Part shown: piece after piece, positions 1-7,240 of the stretch
Numbering within the stretch: the stretch's first letter is position 1
How the letters are laid out: every line of letters starts with the position of its first letter
DNA from: DASZBR01 sp033763845
GTDB taxonomy: Bacteria; Pseudomonadota; Gammaproteobacteria; DASZBR01
Assembly (NCBI GenBank): GCA_033763845.1
Contig: JANRJR010000018.1
Coordinates: forward strand, 1-13,808
Reading direction: 5' to 3'
DNA: 13,808 nt
Position numbers and translations under genes: made by a program
The notes under the pieces: model-generated
What the model was told of the DNA's origin: nothing
The model's input: only the letters and a program-made list of their open reading frames with translations
The model's database searches: none

Positions 1-1365
1 CTCTTCTTGCAAAGGACGAGAAATTCCAAAATCACTGATTACTGCTCGCCAATTATCACTCAGTAAAACATTTTCAGGTGTTAAATCTAAGTGAAGTAAT
101 CCTCTTTGATGGAGAAAAGCAAGCCCTTGACTGACTTGTGCGGCGCAACTTAAGCGCCATAAAAATGGACTATCCCAGTTATCACGCGCGAATATATATT
201 CACCGAGCGAGCCTCTAGGATAAAATTCCATTATTAAACAAAATGAGCCGCTTTTATTCGCAGAATATCCAATCACACTAACAACATGGGGATGACACAG
301 AGTTCCTAAAATATCATACTCTTTTCGGATAGCTGCAATTAGCTTTTCATTATTTCTTTGTAGTTCAACCAACATTTTGACCGCTACTGTTTGTGGTACT
401 TCCCCTTCTTGCTTCAAAATTCCACTGTAGATAACCCCCATTCCGCCGCTGGCAATCGGTTTATCACTGAGATGAATTTTCTCAAAATCAATATACGGTG
501 GTTTTGCGCTTTCTTTTAAATTAAGTTGTGTTTGCTCACTCATCACCGGTGCACTGGGCTGTGAGTTAAAACTTTGTCCTTCATTCAATACAGGAAGAGG
601 TTCTGTTAAAGCTGGTGCTGAGGGAACGGGAACAGAAGGAGGCTGTTTAAATACTACTGTATTTACAATTTCTGCTGCTATCTTATCAAAACATCTATTG
701 GTTTCAATATTTCCAGATAATTCTGCTAATTCTGTAGGAAGTCTATCTTCCTTATTTCGAGAAAAAAAAGACAACCCATTTTCAAATAAAAGCTCAGCAA
801 CCTTTGCGTGCCCTCCTCGAGCGCTAAGATGTAAAGCAGTATTCCAATCAGCATCTCGCGCACGAATGCCAGCTCCTTTGCCCAAAAACTCCTGTAGTTG
901 GAGTAAATTGCCAGAAGCCGCCGCAGCTAAAAAACCATCACACAAAAATTTATTATGCTTTAGTAGTGTCTCTATTCGTTGTTTCAAGCTATCATCGATT
1001 GGATTTCCGTCTAAATTAATACATGTTAAAGCAGGACACCTCACCACAACCGATTCAATTGCTTTTGCACCCTCATTACCAATTTTATTATTATGTAAAT
1101 CTAAAAAATTTAGCCCAGAACATTGAGGAAGGTGAGCTGCCAGCGTTTGTGCCCCGCTATCGGTAATTCCTGCAGAGTGCATTCCTAACCTGAAGAGTTC
1201 TTGCCAAGGTGACGCTTTATTAGTAACAAAACTTGCAATTACCTTATCCCCCACCTGCGTAGCGAAAGGAATATGAAATTGATCCATCTCCCTTTTTCTC
1301 ACCAGTCTTTGCATTTCTAAAACTTCTTTTGCCTCTCGTGCTTTTCTGGTTTCAACATCTTCCAT
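1..1365 (-). CDS. LRR-ankyrin-protein kinase, probable host-directed effector (3' end outside window)
   Basis: The frame is open from an ATG at 1365 to the window edge, giving 455 residues without a stop, so the C-terminal part of the kinase is missing here. A GGAGA ribosome binding site lies six bases before the ATG. Residues about 60-125 contain ribonuclease-inhibitor-type leucine-rich repeats (LNFLDLHNNKIGNEGAKAI, then CINLDGNPI). Residues about 140-220 hold ankyrin repeats (WNTALHLSARGGHAKVAELL). Residues 236-290 are a Pro/Ser-rich linker. From about 292 a Ser/Thr-type kinase begins: glycine loop ASGGMGVIYSG, VAVK with lysine 330, catalytic loop HLDLTPENVLL (aspartate 427, asparagine 432) and DFG at 445-447. 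All motifs needed for catalysis are visible, with HLD in place of HRD. Repeat modules joined to a eukaryotic-like kinase are typical of proteins that intracellular Legionellales secrete into host cells; secretion is inferred. The kinase and repeat calls are strong. Confidence 0.88.
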   Translation of the reverse strand, partial: MEDVETRKAREAKEVLEMQRLVRKREMDQFHIPFATQVGDKVIASFVTNKASPWQELFRLGMHSAGITDSGAQTLAAHLPQCSGLNFLDLHNNKIGNEGAKAIESVVVRCPALTCINLDGNPIDDSLKQRIETLLKHNKFLCDGFLAAAASGNLLQLQEFLGKGAGIRARDADWNTALHLSARGGHAKVAELLFENGLSFFSRNKEDRLPTELAELSGNIETNRCFDKIAAEIVNTVVFKQPPSVPVPSAPALTEPLPVLNEGQSFNSQPSAPVMSEQTQLNLKESAKPPYIDFEKIHLSDKPIASGGMGVIYSGILKQEGEVPQTVAVKMLVELQRNNEKLIAAIRKEYDILGTLCHPHVVSVIGYSANKSGSFCLIMEFYPRGSLGEYIFARDNWDSPFLWRLSCAAQVSQGLAFLHQRGLLHLDLTPENVLLSDNWRAVISDFGISRPLQEE

Positions 1366-1494
1366 GTCTTTTCTCCGAAAAATCGAATATTTCGCAAAAA
1401 AATCTCACCTTTAGCAACTATTTAAAAAGGAAAAATTTTGATTAATACATGAGATTTAATTTGGAATTAAAAGAAATTTTAGAATGCAGCGTTA

Positions 1495-3156
1495 CTATCG
1501 TGCCTTACCACTTAATCTGCGAGGAAAATTAGTATCAGATAAGGTTTCACTAGCGTCACTAAGTGAATTATCCGTCATTTCCCCTTGTGAATTCAAGGCA
1601 CTCGAAAGGTTTAATTCATCTTTAGCTTTAGGTTTAAAAAGAAGCTCACCATTAAAAGAGAATTTATCTTTTATCGAATAAAGAACAGGGCCTGCAAGCT
1701 CTTTTTTAACATACATATTCGTCAAATTAGTGATTTCTTCGGCATGTTTCACTTTGCCTAAATTCATTTCCATATTTAGGCCCTTTGGAGGAAACACCTC
1801 ATCTGCCCCCTCTCTTTTTGCAGCTTCAAAGTACAACATAATCATAGCAATAAATTTATCCGCGCATATTCTCGCCTGAGTTTCGGTATCACCTTTTAAA
1901 TCAACGTCTGTTCTAATTTCTCCGTTTTTAGAGATTTCAAGTGATGAACCATCATTTTTAACAAATGCCCGTGAATCGTCTGTCCTTTTATAAGCAATAT
2001 AACCATACGGTTTAAGCGATTCTAAAACGAGTTCTTCTAATTTATCGATGATGGAATAAAAATCTCCTTTGCTGAGATCCATCGCCGAGCTGGGAACCAC
2101 AGCAAGAGGCTTACTTTCTTTTGAAGCGGCAGAAATTAAAGCTTTTGATTTTTCGTTTTCTTTGAGAGGCAAAACATCTTTTTTAGGTGAACTACTTGAC
2201 TTCCCTTTTAACAAAGAACTTTCTTCTACGATCTGCTTAGCATTTAAAATTAATGCCTTTAATTCTTCATTGAGCAAAGGATGTCTTAACTCAGGAAATA
2301 CGCTACGCGCTAGAGCACTGATTTCTTCGAATAATTCTTTGCCTCGGTTAGAGCGAGCATTATTTTCTCGTCCTAAATGAAACTGTCTTTCAAGATTTTT
2401 AACTTTTTTTACTTCTTCTACAGGTGGAACAACCAAAACTTCTGACATTTCTTCTTCTGTTAAAAGAAAAACTTTTTCTATAAAGGAATAGTGAGCATCA
2501 TTCCTGAAATTAAGTGCGGGCATTTTTTGAACATAAGATGAGACATCAGCTGATTTAACTGGTTTTTTTGCTTCAACCAACAGGTTGTAATGTGAGTATC
2601 CTTGTGTGAGAAGCATGTGAATAACTTGGGGACTGCCTTTTTCTACATGAGAATCTAGCACTTCTAACGTGTCAGCATTGTTATCTTTTCTCCAGACATA
2701 CACCGTCATTTTTTTCTCTTGGGCAAAAAGTAATGCACTTTTATAACCTAACCACAATTTATCGCGATACGCTGCTACATATAGTTTAAAAACATCTTCG
2801 CTCTTGCAATATTTTTCAATTGCTCTAAGCCTTGCATCATAAATATCATGGGGAAGATTGGGTTCTTGAAACGCATTGAAAAGTGCCTCGAATTCTGGTG
2901 TACGTGGTAATCTATTAGTTTCGAATGCTTCATAAATTTCTTGCCATAGTTGATCGCGCACCTCATCAATGGATGCCAGATTTATTAATCCCTCAACTAC
3001 TGCCTCTCTGCTAACACCGAGCGCAATGAAGCCGCAGTCGCCTTTATCATCAACTTTTTCTTCAGTGAAATAAACAGGCTCTTCCGTGCCTGGAATTTTT
3101 CCTTCCAACACAATTTGGGGCCGTTCGTTAACTGAACCCTTTTTCTTCTCATCCAT
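1495..3156 (-). CDS. OTU-like cysteine protease (probable deubiquitinase effector)
   Basis: This 553-residue protein starts at an ATG preceded by GGAGG seven bases upstream. Residues 36-47 read DDKGDCGFIALG, the nucleophile motif of bacterial OTU-family proteases (cysteine 41). GYSHYNLLV at 187-194 supplies the HY-N-L-type histidine motif (histidine 189). About 150 helical residues lie between, the usual OTU spacing. OTU enzymes cleave ubiquitin chains; bacteria lack ubiquitin, so a bacterial OTU points to action inside a eukaryotic host. Residues 240-350 are charged and probably helical or linker. A second domain of unknown type spans about 360-515. The last 50 residues are rich in Ser, Thr, Asp and Glu, resembling the E-block-like tails of Dot/Icm substrates, although a translocation signal cannot be proven by eye. 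It follows the same strand as the kinase gene with a 129-bp gap. Linkage specificity cannot be told from the sequence. Confidence 0.78.
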   Translation of the reverse strand: MDEKKKGSVNERPQIVLEGKIPGTEEPVYFTEEKVDDKGDCGFIALGVSREAVVEGLINLASIDEVRDQLWQEIYEAFETNRLPRTPEFEALFNAFQEPNLPHDIYDARLRAIEKYCKSEDVFKLYVAAYRDKLWLGYKSALLFAQEKKMTVYVWRKDNNADTLEVLDSHVEKGSPQVIHMLLTQGYSHYNLLVEAKKPVKSADVSSYVQKMPALNFRNDAHYSFIEKVFLLTEEEMSEVLVVPPVEEVKKVKNLERQFHLGRENNARSNRGKELFEEISALARSVFPELRHPLLNEELKALILNAKQIVEESSLLKGKSSSSPKKDVLPLKENEKSKALISAASKESKPLAVVPSSAMDLSKGDFYSIIDKLEELVLESLKPYGYIAYKRTDDSRAFVKNDGSSLEISKNGEIRTDVDLKGDTETQARICADKFIAMIMLYFEAAKREGADEVFPPKGLNMEMNLGKVKHAEEITNLTNMYVKKELAGPVLYSIKDKFSFNGELLFKPKAKDELNLSSALNSQGEMTDNSLSDASETLSDTNFPRRLSGKAR

Positions 3157-3190
3157 GACCTTACCTCCACCTTAGGTTTACTTATCAGTA

Positions 3191-3196
3191 AGTATA
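3191..3196 (-). promoter_or_regulatory. Possible -10 box of the OTU gene
   Basis: On the minus strand a TATACT hexamer lies 34 bases before the OTU start codon. No good -35 hexamer stands 16-18 bases upstream (CTCCAA or CCTCCA at best), so it may need an activator. The surrounding ACTATACTTA closely matches ACTATACCTA in front of the 427-aa gene near 7150. Confidence 0.35.
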
Positions 3197-3327
3197 GTAA
3201 GGATTTCGAGGATTGGAGGGCTTTGAAAAGCCTATTCTGACGGCATCTCACCCAGAACAAGCTTAAAACTGTCGTTTGGAAGCTCCCTTTTAAAATACTT
3301 CTTTCAAGGTACTTACGAACATAAAAC

Positions 3328-3451
3328 TGGCATCGTTTTTATGTCCTAGGCATAGAAATAAAATCAAGCCTACTTGCAAAAAAATACTGTTTTAACTTTA
3401 ATGATAATCAAAATTTTGTTTTTAAGAGGATAATAAAATGGCATCGTTTTT
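3328..3451. repeat. 13-bp direct repeat flanking the coupling-protein promoter
   Basis: TGGCATCGTTTTT occurs at 3328-3340 and again at 3439-3451, where it overlaps the start codon and first codons of the coupling protein gene. Both copies follow a run of A residues. It may be a small local duplication or a binding site near the start; chance cannot be excluded. Confidence 0.45.
3374..3402 (+). promoter_or_regulatory. Predicted sigma70-type promoter of the coupling protein gene
   Basis: TTGCAA (3374-3379) and TTTAAT (3397-3402) are separated by 17 bases, 35 bases before the ATG at 3438. The same -35 box with the same spacing and a GTTTT run in the spacer recurs ahead of the traC-like gene (10235-10263), suggesting that the two transfer operons share promoter architecture. 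Confidence 0.45.
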
Positions 3452-5210
3452 CAGCATCGCATTAGTTATAGTTACAGGAATCATTTACGGCATACTCATT
3501 CTTACGCAAGATTTTAGCCTTACTGAAATGGTCTGGTTAAAACGAGTGACAAAGCTAATCGCTGCACTTTCTGGTTTTATCTCTCTTTGGATTCTTATCT
3601 ACTCATTTCTTGATGCCAAAAATACTGCGCTTAACCTAGGCATTTATGGTTTTGAATTTCTGAAATTACTTTCTTTCAAATTTAAACAACGTATTACAGA
3701 AGTTATCCCTTTCTTATTGATCATTATCTTTGCAGGTATTTGCAGTTTTTTACTGAAGTTAAAACAAGGAATGCCCAGCAAAAAAACCAGTGGTCATTTT
3801 GGTTCTGCAGATTGGGCTGATATTTCTGATTTAACTAAACTCGGAGCGTATTCACCTGAAAACGGTTTATTTATTGGAACAGATAATAATAATCGAAGTT
3901 TATATTTACCGCTTTGCAACAAACTCACAATTTCCCCTCCAGGAGGAGGAAAAACTACTTCATCAACCATTCCTGCACTTTTATCTCACAAAGGACCCGT
4001 ATTTGTGTTTGATATTAAAGGAGAACTATGGGCCACAACGGCAAGATATCGCTCTGAAACGTTAGGCCGAAAAATTGTTGTCATTGATCCTTACGATGTC
4101 ACCAGAAGCCAAGATTTTGCAAAAAATAAACCTGAAGCGCTTTTAAAAAAATATACGCTGAATCCTTTTGATTGGGTTCCTGAACATCAAGGCGCGAGAG
4201 ACAGGATGATTAATGCGTTCGCTTCTTCCTTCATAATTAATGAAGGTGGATATTCAAATCACTTCGATGAAAACGCCAAAATTCTGATTCGTGGATATAT
4301 CGATTTTATTATGAGTTCAAAGCTCAAAGAAGAGCGCACACTCTCTACCCTCTTTGATTTGATGTCTGAAAATGTTGCTTCTGCAAACAATACTTTTAGT
4401 CAAATGCTAAGTAGCAGTGGGCGTGCTGAAGCGGCTGCCAATCAGATTAGCCGAGTTGGCAATGATGAAAAAGGCAGTATCCTTTCCACCAGTTATCGCC
4501 AAATTGATTGGATGAGCGATTATAATATTCAAGCAACGTTATCTCATAGCAATTTTGATTTGCGTGATTTCCTTACAGGTAATATGGACATTTATATTGT
4601 GCTACCTGAAGACCAAATCAAAGAACACAGCCGCTTGGTAAGGATGATGCTTTCTTTATTAATGAGTCTTATTGTACAAGCCAATCCCAGCGAATTACCG
4701 AAACAAAAAATATTGTTTTTATTGGATGAATTAGCACAACTGGGTTATTGCCCTGATGTCGAACAATGTATTGAAGTATTACGATCACGAGGAGTTGTGG
4801 TCTGGACGGTTTTTCAATCCTTAAATCAAATTGAATTATTCAAAAAACCGGATTTATTTAAAGGCTTCCCCTTAAAACAAATCTTTACCATCGATGACAC
4901 AAAAACTATGCAATGGATTCAAACATTGGGCGGCAAAAAAACTATTGTTACTCAGACACTCTCTTCTAACAAAGGAACATCTAAACAAAATAATAAAATT
5001 ATTTCTGGTGGTACCTCGTCTAGTGGCGAAAGCGAAAGTGCACATGAAACCGGCGTTGATTTAATTCCCTTAAATGAAATACGTGAATTGCCCGTTGATG
5101 AACAATTTATCTTTTTGCATGGAGCGAAGCCTATTCGATGCAAAAAAGTGCGTTATTTCGAATGTGATGAATTCAGAAGTAAATACGACGAAAACCCCTT
5201 AGAGAGATAA
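3438..5210 (+). CDS. traG: Type IV secretion coupling protein, VirD4/TraG family
   Basis: This 590-residue inner-membrane ATPase recruits the relaxase-DNA complex to the conjugation channel. Hydrophobic segments at about 3-22, 38-58 and 88-106 anchor the N-terminus. HFGSADWAD at 120-128 is the conserved sequence just before the nucleotide-binding domain in TraG proteins. Walker A is SPPGGGKTT (166-174) and Walker B is LFLLDELAQLG (427-436), followed by the family signature RGVVVWTVFQSLNQ (451-464). Length is normal for the family and the protein looks intact. Translation starts at 3438 behind AAGAGGA. It is transcribed alone, convergent with the 5233-7102 operon (22-bp gap) and about 2 kb from the relaxase gene rather than in one operon with other transfer genes. 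The Ser/Gly/Asn-rich stretch at 508-535 is probably a flexible loop. The family call is secure; whether it also serves the neighbouring effector-like proteins is unknown. Confidence 0.95.
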   Translation: MASFFSIALVIVTGIIYGILILTQDFSLTEMVWLKRVTKLIAALSGFISLWILIYSFLDAKNTALNLGIYGFEFLKLLSFKFKQRITEVIPFLLIIIFAGICSFLLKLKQGMPSKKTSGHFGSADWADISDLTKLGAYSPENGLFIGTDNNNRSLYLPLCNKLTISPPGGGKTTSSTIPALLSHKGPVFVFDIKGELWATTARYRSETLGRKIVVIDPYDVTRSQDFAKNKPEALLKKYTLNPFDWVPEHQGARDRMINAFASSFIINEGGYSNHFDENAKILIRGYIDFIMSSKLKEERTLSTLFDLMSENVASANNTFSQMLSSSGRAEAAANQISRVGNDEKGSILSTSYRQIDWMSDYNIQATLSHSNFDLRDFLTGNMDIYIVLPEDQIKEHSRLVRMMLSLLMSLIVQANPSELPKQKILFLLDELAQLGYCPDVEQCIEVLRSRGVVVWTVFQSLNQIELFKKPDLFKGFPLKQIFTIDDTKTMQWIQTLGGKKTIVTQTLSSNKGTSKQNNKIISGGTSSSGESESAHETGVDLIPLNEIRELPVDEQFIFLHGAKPIRCKKVRYFECDEFRSKYDENPLER

Positions 5211-5232
5211 TCACTTTTCAGAACAAACGCTT

Positions 5233-5802
5233 TTATTTTTCAAGCGAACTCGTAGGCGAACCTAATTCTTTTACTTTTTGCACAATTTTTTCTAAGTTTT
5301 TAGGATCATCCGCAACGGCTAACTCCATAAGTCTAAGCGTCCTGGATAAAACTGTATCACCATGTGCTTCAGGGGCTTTATTTTCAGATGCTGGGTCAAA
5401 AAAGTAAGAAGGCGGTGGCGATGCTTCAGAAGCCCACTCTTTAGTATTTAATGCTTTCTGAAGCTTGGCAAAACCATCTTCACTATACAAAAGAATTCTC
5501 TTTTCCATTTTAGAAGCGTAGTCAGATGCAACCCATTTTTTCGGGCGAGCAATAACGTCACCCTCGTAATTAATAGCTTCTTGAATGAAACTCGCAATAC
5601 TCGATAACTGAAATAAATCAAGATTCTGGCCTGTTTCAATTAAAAATTCTATTTTATCTTCTTGACCTTCATCCACGTTTTTTAAAATAATAAAAGCAAC
5701 GCCATCGAACTGCTCTTTTACATATGCAGAAATAGCCTTTATTACCTCTCTATTTTTCAACCTTGAGAGTGCAACCTTAAATTCGTCAGTTAACTCATAC
5801 AT
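5233..5802 (-). CDS. MNT-like protein, apparently degenerate nucleotidyltransferase partner of the upstream HEPN-like gene
   Basis: I start this 189-residue protein at the ATG at 5802, which follows GGAGGG six bases upstream and lies 16 bases after the stop of the preceding gene. An in-frame ATG at 5880 would overlap that gene and has no comparable binding site. Residues about 20-107 follow the outline of MNT/MntA-type minimal nucleotidyltransferases: the strand FDGVAFIIL, then KIEFLIETG where active members have S-D-[IV]-D-x-L-V, then LFQLSSIASFIQEAI and EGDVIARPKKW, ending KRILLYSED. The Gly-Ser of the catalytic GSxxxR segment is missing and the second catalytic aspartate position is Glu52, so I expect no nucleotidyl transfer. 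The C-terminal 80 residues contain a Pro-rich linker (PPPSYFFDP) and a helical tail. This assignment comes from pattern reading only. A plain unknown protein is the alternative. Confidence 0.45.
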   Translation of the reverse strand: MYELTDEFKVALSRLKNREVIKAISAYVKEQFDGVAFIILKNVDEGQEDKIEFLIETGQNLDLFQLSSIASFIQEAINYEGDVIARPKKWVASDYASKMEKRILLYSEDGFAKLQKALNTKEWASEASPPPSYFFDPASENKAPEAHGDTVLSRTLRLMELAVADDPKNLEKIVQKVKELGSPTSSLEK

Positions 5803-5818
5803 AACACGCCCTCCAACA

Positions 5819-7102
5819 TTAGATCTTCTTAAAAATCCTAGGGGATTCCGAATCTTTATTCGGCTTTTCCCTCTGAACATAGCTTAAAACATTTACATCT
5901 AAACGAGCCCTTTTAGCGTCTTCTTCACACTCTAGGATCAACCCATCAATCTTTGGAATAGTCTTGGCTATTGTATCATATACGCTCATTTCCGAGTATT
6001 CTGGGGCCCGAGAATGAGCAAGAATCGTTCTAATGTTCATTAACTGTGAGGTACTACTAAATCTAACATTCCTCCCAGCAGATTTTGCAATTCCGGCTTT
6101 GTTAATTAAACGAGCGCATATTCCAGCAGCGACAAGAGCCATGCAAACTGATTCTCGCCCGTCCTCTCCCTGCTCAAAAAACTGCTTTGCCCTATACAAA
6201 AAATACCCCATCTGGGCAAACATTTTTGCTTGCTCTTCTGCTTTTCCTCTTAACAAAGGAATCAGATCTTCTCCTCTTGTATATTGATTAGCCCACTCAT
6301 TGCAGGCTCGATATAAACGATCTGGAATGACTCTTCCCATACATAAATCCGAGCAAACTTCTAAAAAAGAAACAATTTTATCTGTATACATCAATGGAAG
6401 AAAATCAGTTGCAACATTCCTTGCGGTTCTAAATAATTGAAACTGCACAGATTTATCTAGCAAGTAGTTTTGTGCCGACATTTTTCCCTCTAAATTACTG
6501 AGATTACCGCCCTGGTATTCTTTAGGTATAATTTTTTCAGCAATTTCTCCTATCTCTAAAATCAACCACATCATTTTATACCTTTCAGCCTTCATATCTT
6601 TACATAAACGAAATCGAAAAATTAACGTGAGTAGCTCATCAATTCTAACTTCACGCTCCTTCACAGCTTCAGCATTTACCTCACTAAACACAGGAAAAAG
6701 CTGTTTTAACTCTTCAAATGTAATTTTTTGCATAAAAGCACTTTTTAGCTTACTTGCAAGAAACCGCTCGAAACTTCCCAAAAATTTATCAAAGTTTTCC
6801 GGGCCCTTTTTTCCTTTACCTGCAGAATTTATCCACTTAAATAATTCAGAATTAACAGGAGAAATATCCTCACCCAGTAAATTAATACATAACTCTTTAA
6901 GATGCTCAATGCGAATAGAGGGAAAATCATCCTTTTCAATCTTGTTTTGTGCAAACAGGAATGCCAAAGAAACCAGTCTTCGAAATTCTGGAGAATCATT
7001 CATCTGCGCAAACTCAGGAAATGCATCAATAAAATCTTTTAACTGTTGAGGAGTAATGGCTTTTGACAAAGCGCGAATTTTGTCTTCGGTAGGGTCCTGC
7101 AT
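5819..7102 (-). CDS. Large all-helical protein with C-terminal HEPN (HepT/DUF86-like) domain
   Basis: This 427-residue protein starts behind AGGAGG, five bases before the ATG, and is the first gene of a two-gene operon. Predicted content is almost entirely helical, with no signal peptide or membrane segment. Residues about 293-392 resemble the HepT/DUF86 HEPN fold: a helix YFLYRAKQFFEQG, a helix ALVAAGICARLINKAG where HepT has its IIGEA helix, then LMNIRTILAHS with R358-X4-H363, and a final helix YDTIAKTIPKIDGLI matching the HepT ending. HEPN proteins with R-X4-6-H are commonly RNases. Here the usual Asn after Arg is Thr. The tyrosine two residues after His, which is the AMPylation site in HepT-MntA pairs, is Arg365; the nearest Tyr is 369. 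The first 290 residues are unrecognised and make it roughly three times the length of ordinary HepT. It could be a toxin, a defence RNase or a host-directed effector. Confidence 0.5.
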   Translation of the reverse strand: MQDPTEDKIRALSKAITPQQLKDFIDAFPEFAQMNDSPEFRRLVSLAFLFAQNKIEKDDFPSIRIEHLKELCINLLGEDISPVNSELFKWINSAGKGKKGPENFDKFLGSFERFLASKLKSAFMQKITFEELKQLFPVFSEVNAEAVKEREVRIDELLTLIFRFRLCKDMKAERYKMMWLILEIGEIAEKIIPKEYQGGNLSNLEGKMSAQNYLLDKSVQFQLFRTARNVATDFLPLMYTDKIVSFLEVCSDLCMGRVIPDRLYRACNEWANQYTRGEDLIPLLRGKAEEQAKMFAQMGYFLYRAKQFFEQGEDGRESVCMALVAAGICARLINKAGIAKSAGRNVRFSSTSQLMNIRTILAHSRAPEYSEMSVYDTIAKTIPKIDGLILECEEDAKRARLDVNVLSYVQREKPNKDSESPRIFKKI

Positions 7103-7148
7103 ATTAACCTCCTGAAATTATATTTTTAAACGGCCTACAGTCATAATA

Positions 7149-7176
7149 GGTATAGTACATTTTAGAGAAAATTCAA
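7149..7176 (-). promoter_or_regulatory. Predicted promoter of the HEPN-MNT-like operon
   Basis: Read on the minus strand, TTGAAT (7171-7176) and TATACC (7149-7154) are separated by 16 bases, 47 bases before the ATG at 7102. The -10 region ACTATACCTA resembles the one before the OTU gene. The leader is AT-rich and leads into an AGGAGG ribosome binding site. Confidence 0.45.
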
Positions 7177-7188
7177 GAAATGAATCAA

Positions 7189-7209
7189 AAAGGCGTCAAA
7201 TCAGCCTTT
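7189..7209 (-). terminator. Weak candidate terminator after the relaxase gene
   Basis: An inverted repeat AAAGGC/GCCTTT with a 9-base loop lies 32 bases past the relaxase stop codon. On the minus strand the stem ends in a run of five T, partly within the stem. The stem is short, so efficiency is doubtful. It would separate the relaxase from the downstream operon, which has its own promoter candidate. Confidence 0.35.
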
Positions 7210-7240
7210 CTTGCGATCATATTTTTACTCTCCAGCAAAA

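Noticed and set aside
698..1126. Plus-strand reading frame of 142 codons
   Set aside because: It lies antisense to the LRR and ankyrin coding region of the kinase protein, has no ribosome binding site, and its product has no recognisable features.
1400..1490. PmrA-type box (TTAAT direct repeats) before the kinase gene
   Set aside because: TTTAATTCCAAATTAAAT is present, but in this AT-rich gap neither spacing nor flanks match the remembered Legionella consensus well enough.
3157..3437. tRNA or small RNA gene in the divergent gap
   Set aside because: No cloverleaf, T-loop or stable hairpin with a T run was seen; only promoter-like elements and a short repeat.
5803..5880. Longer N-terminus for the 189-aa protein from the ATG at 5880
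   Set aside because: It would overlap the preceding gene by 62 bases and lacks a Shine-Dalgarno, whereas the ATG at 5802 has GGAGGG at good spacing.
6627..7049. Plus-strand reading frame of 140 codons inside the HEPN-like gene
   Set aside because: It is the antisense shadow of a gene with a strong ribosome binding site and protein-like sequence on the minus strand.
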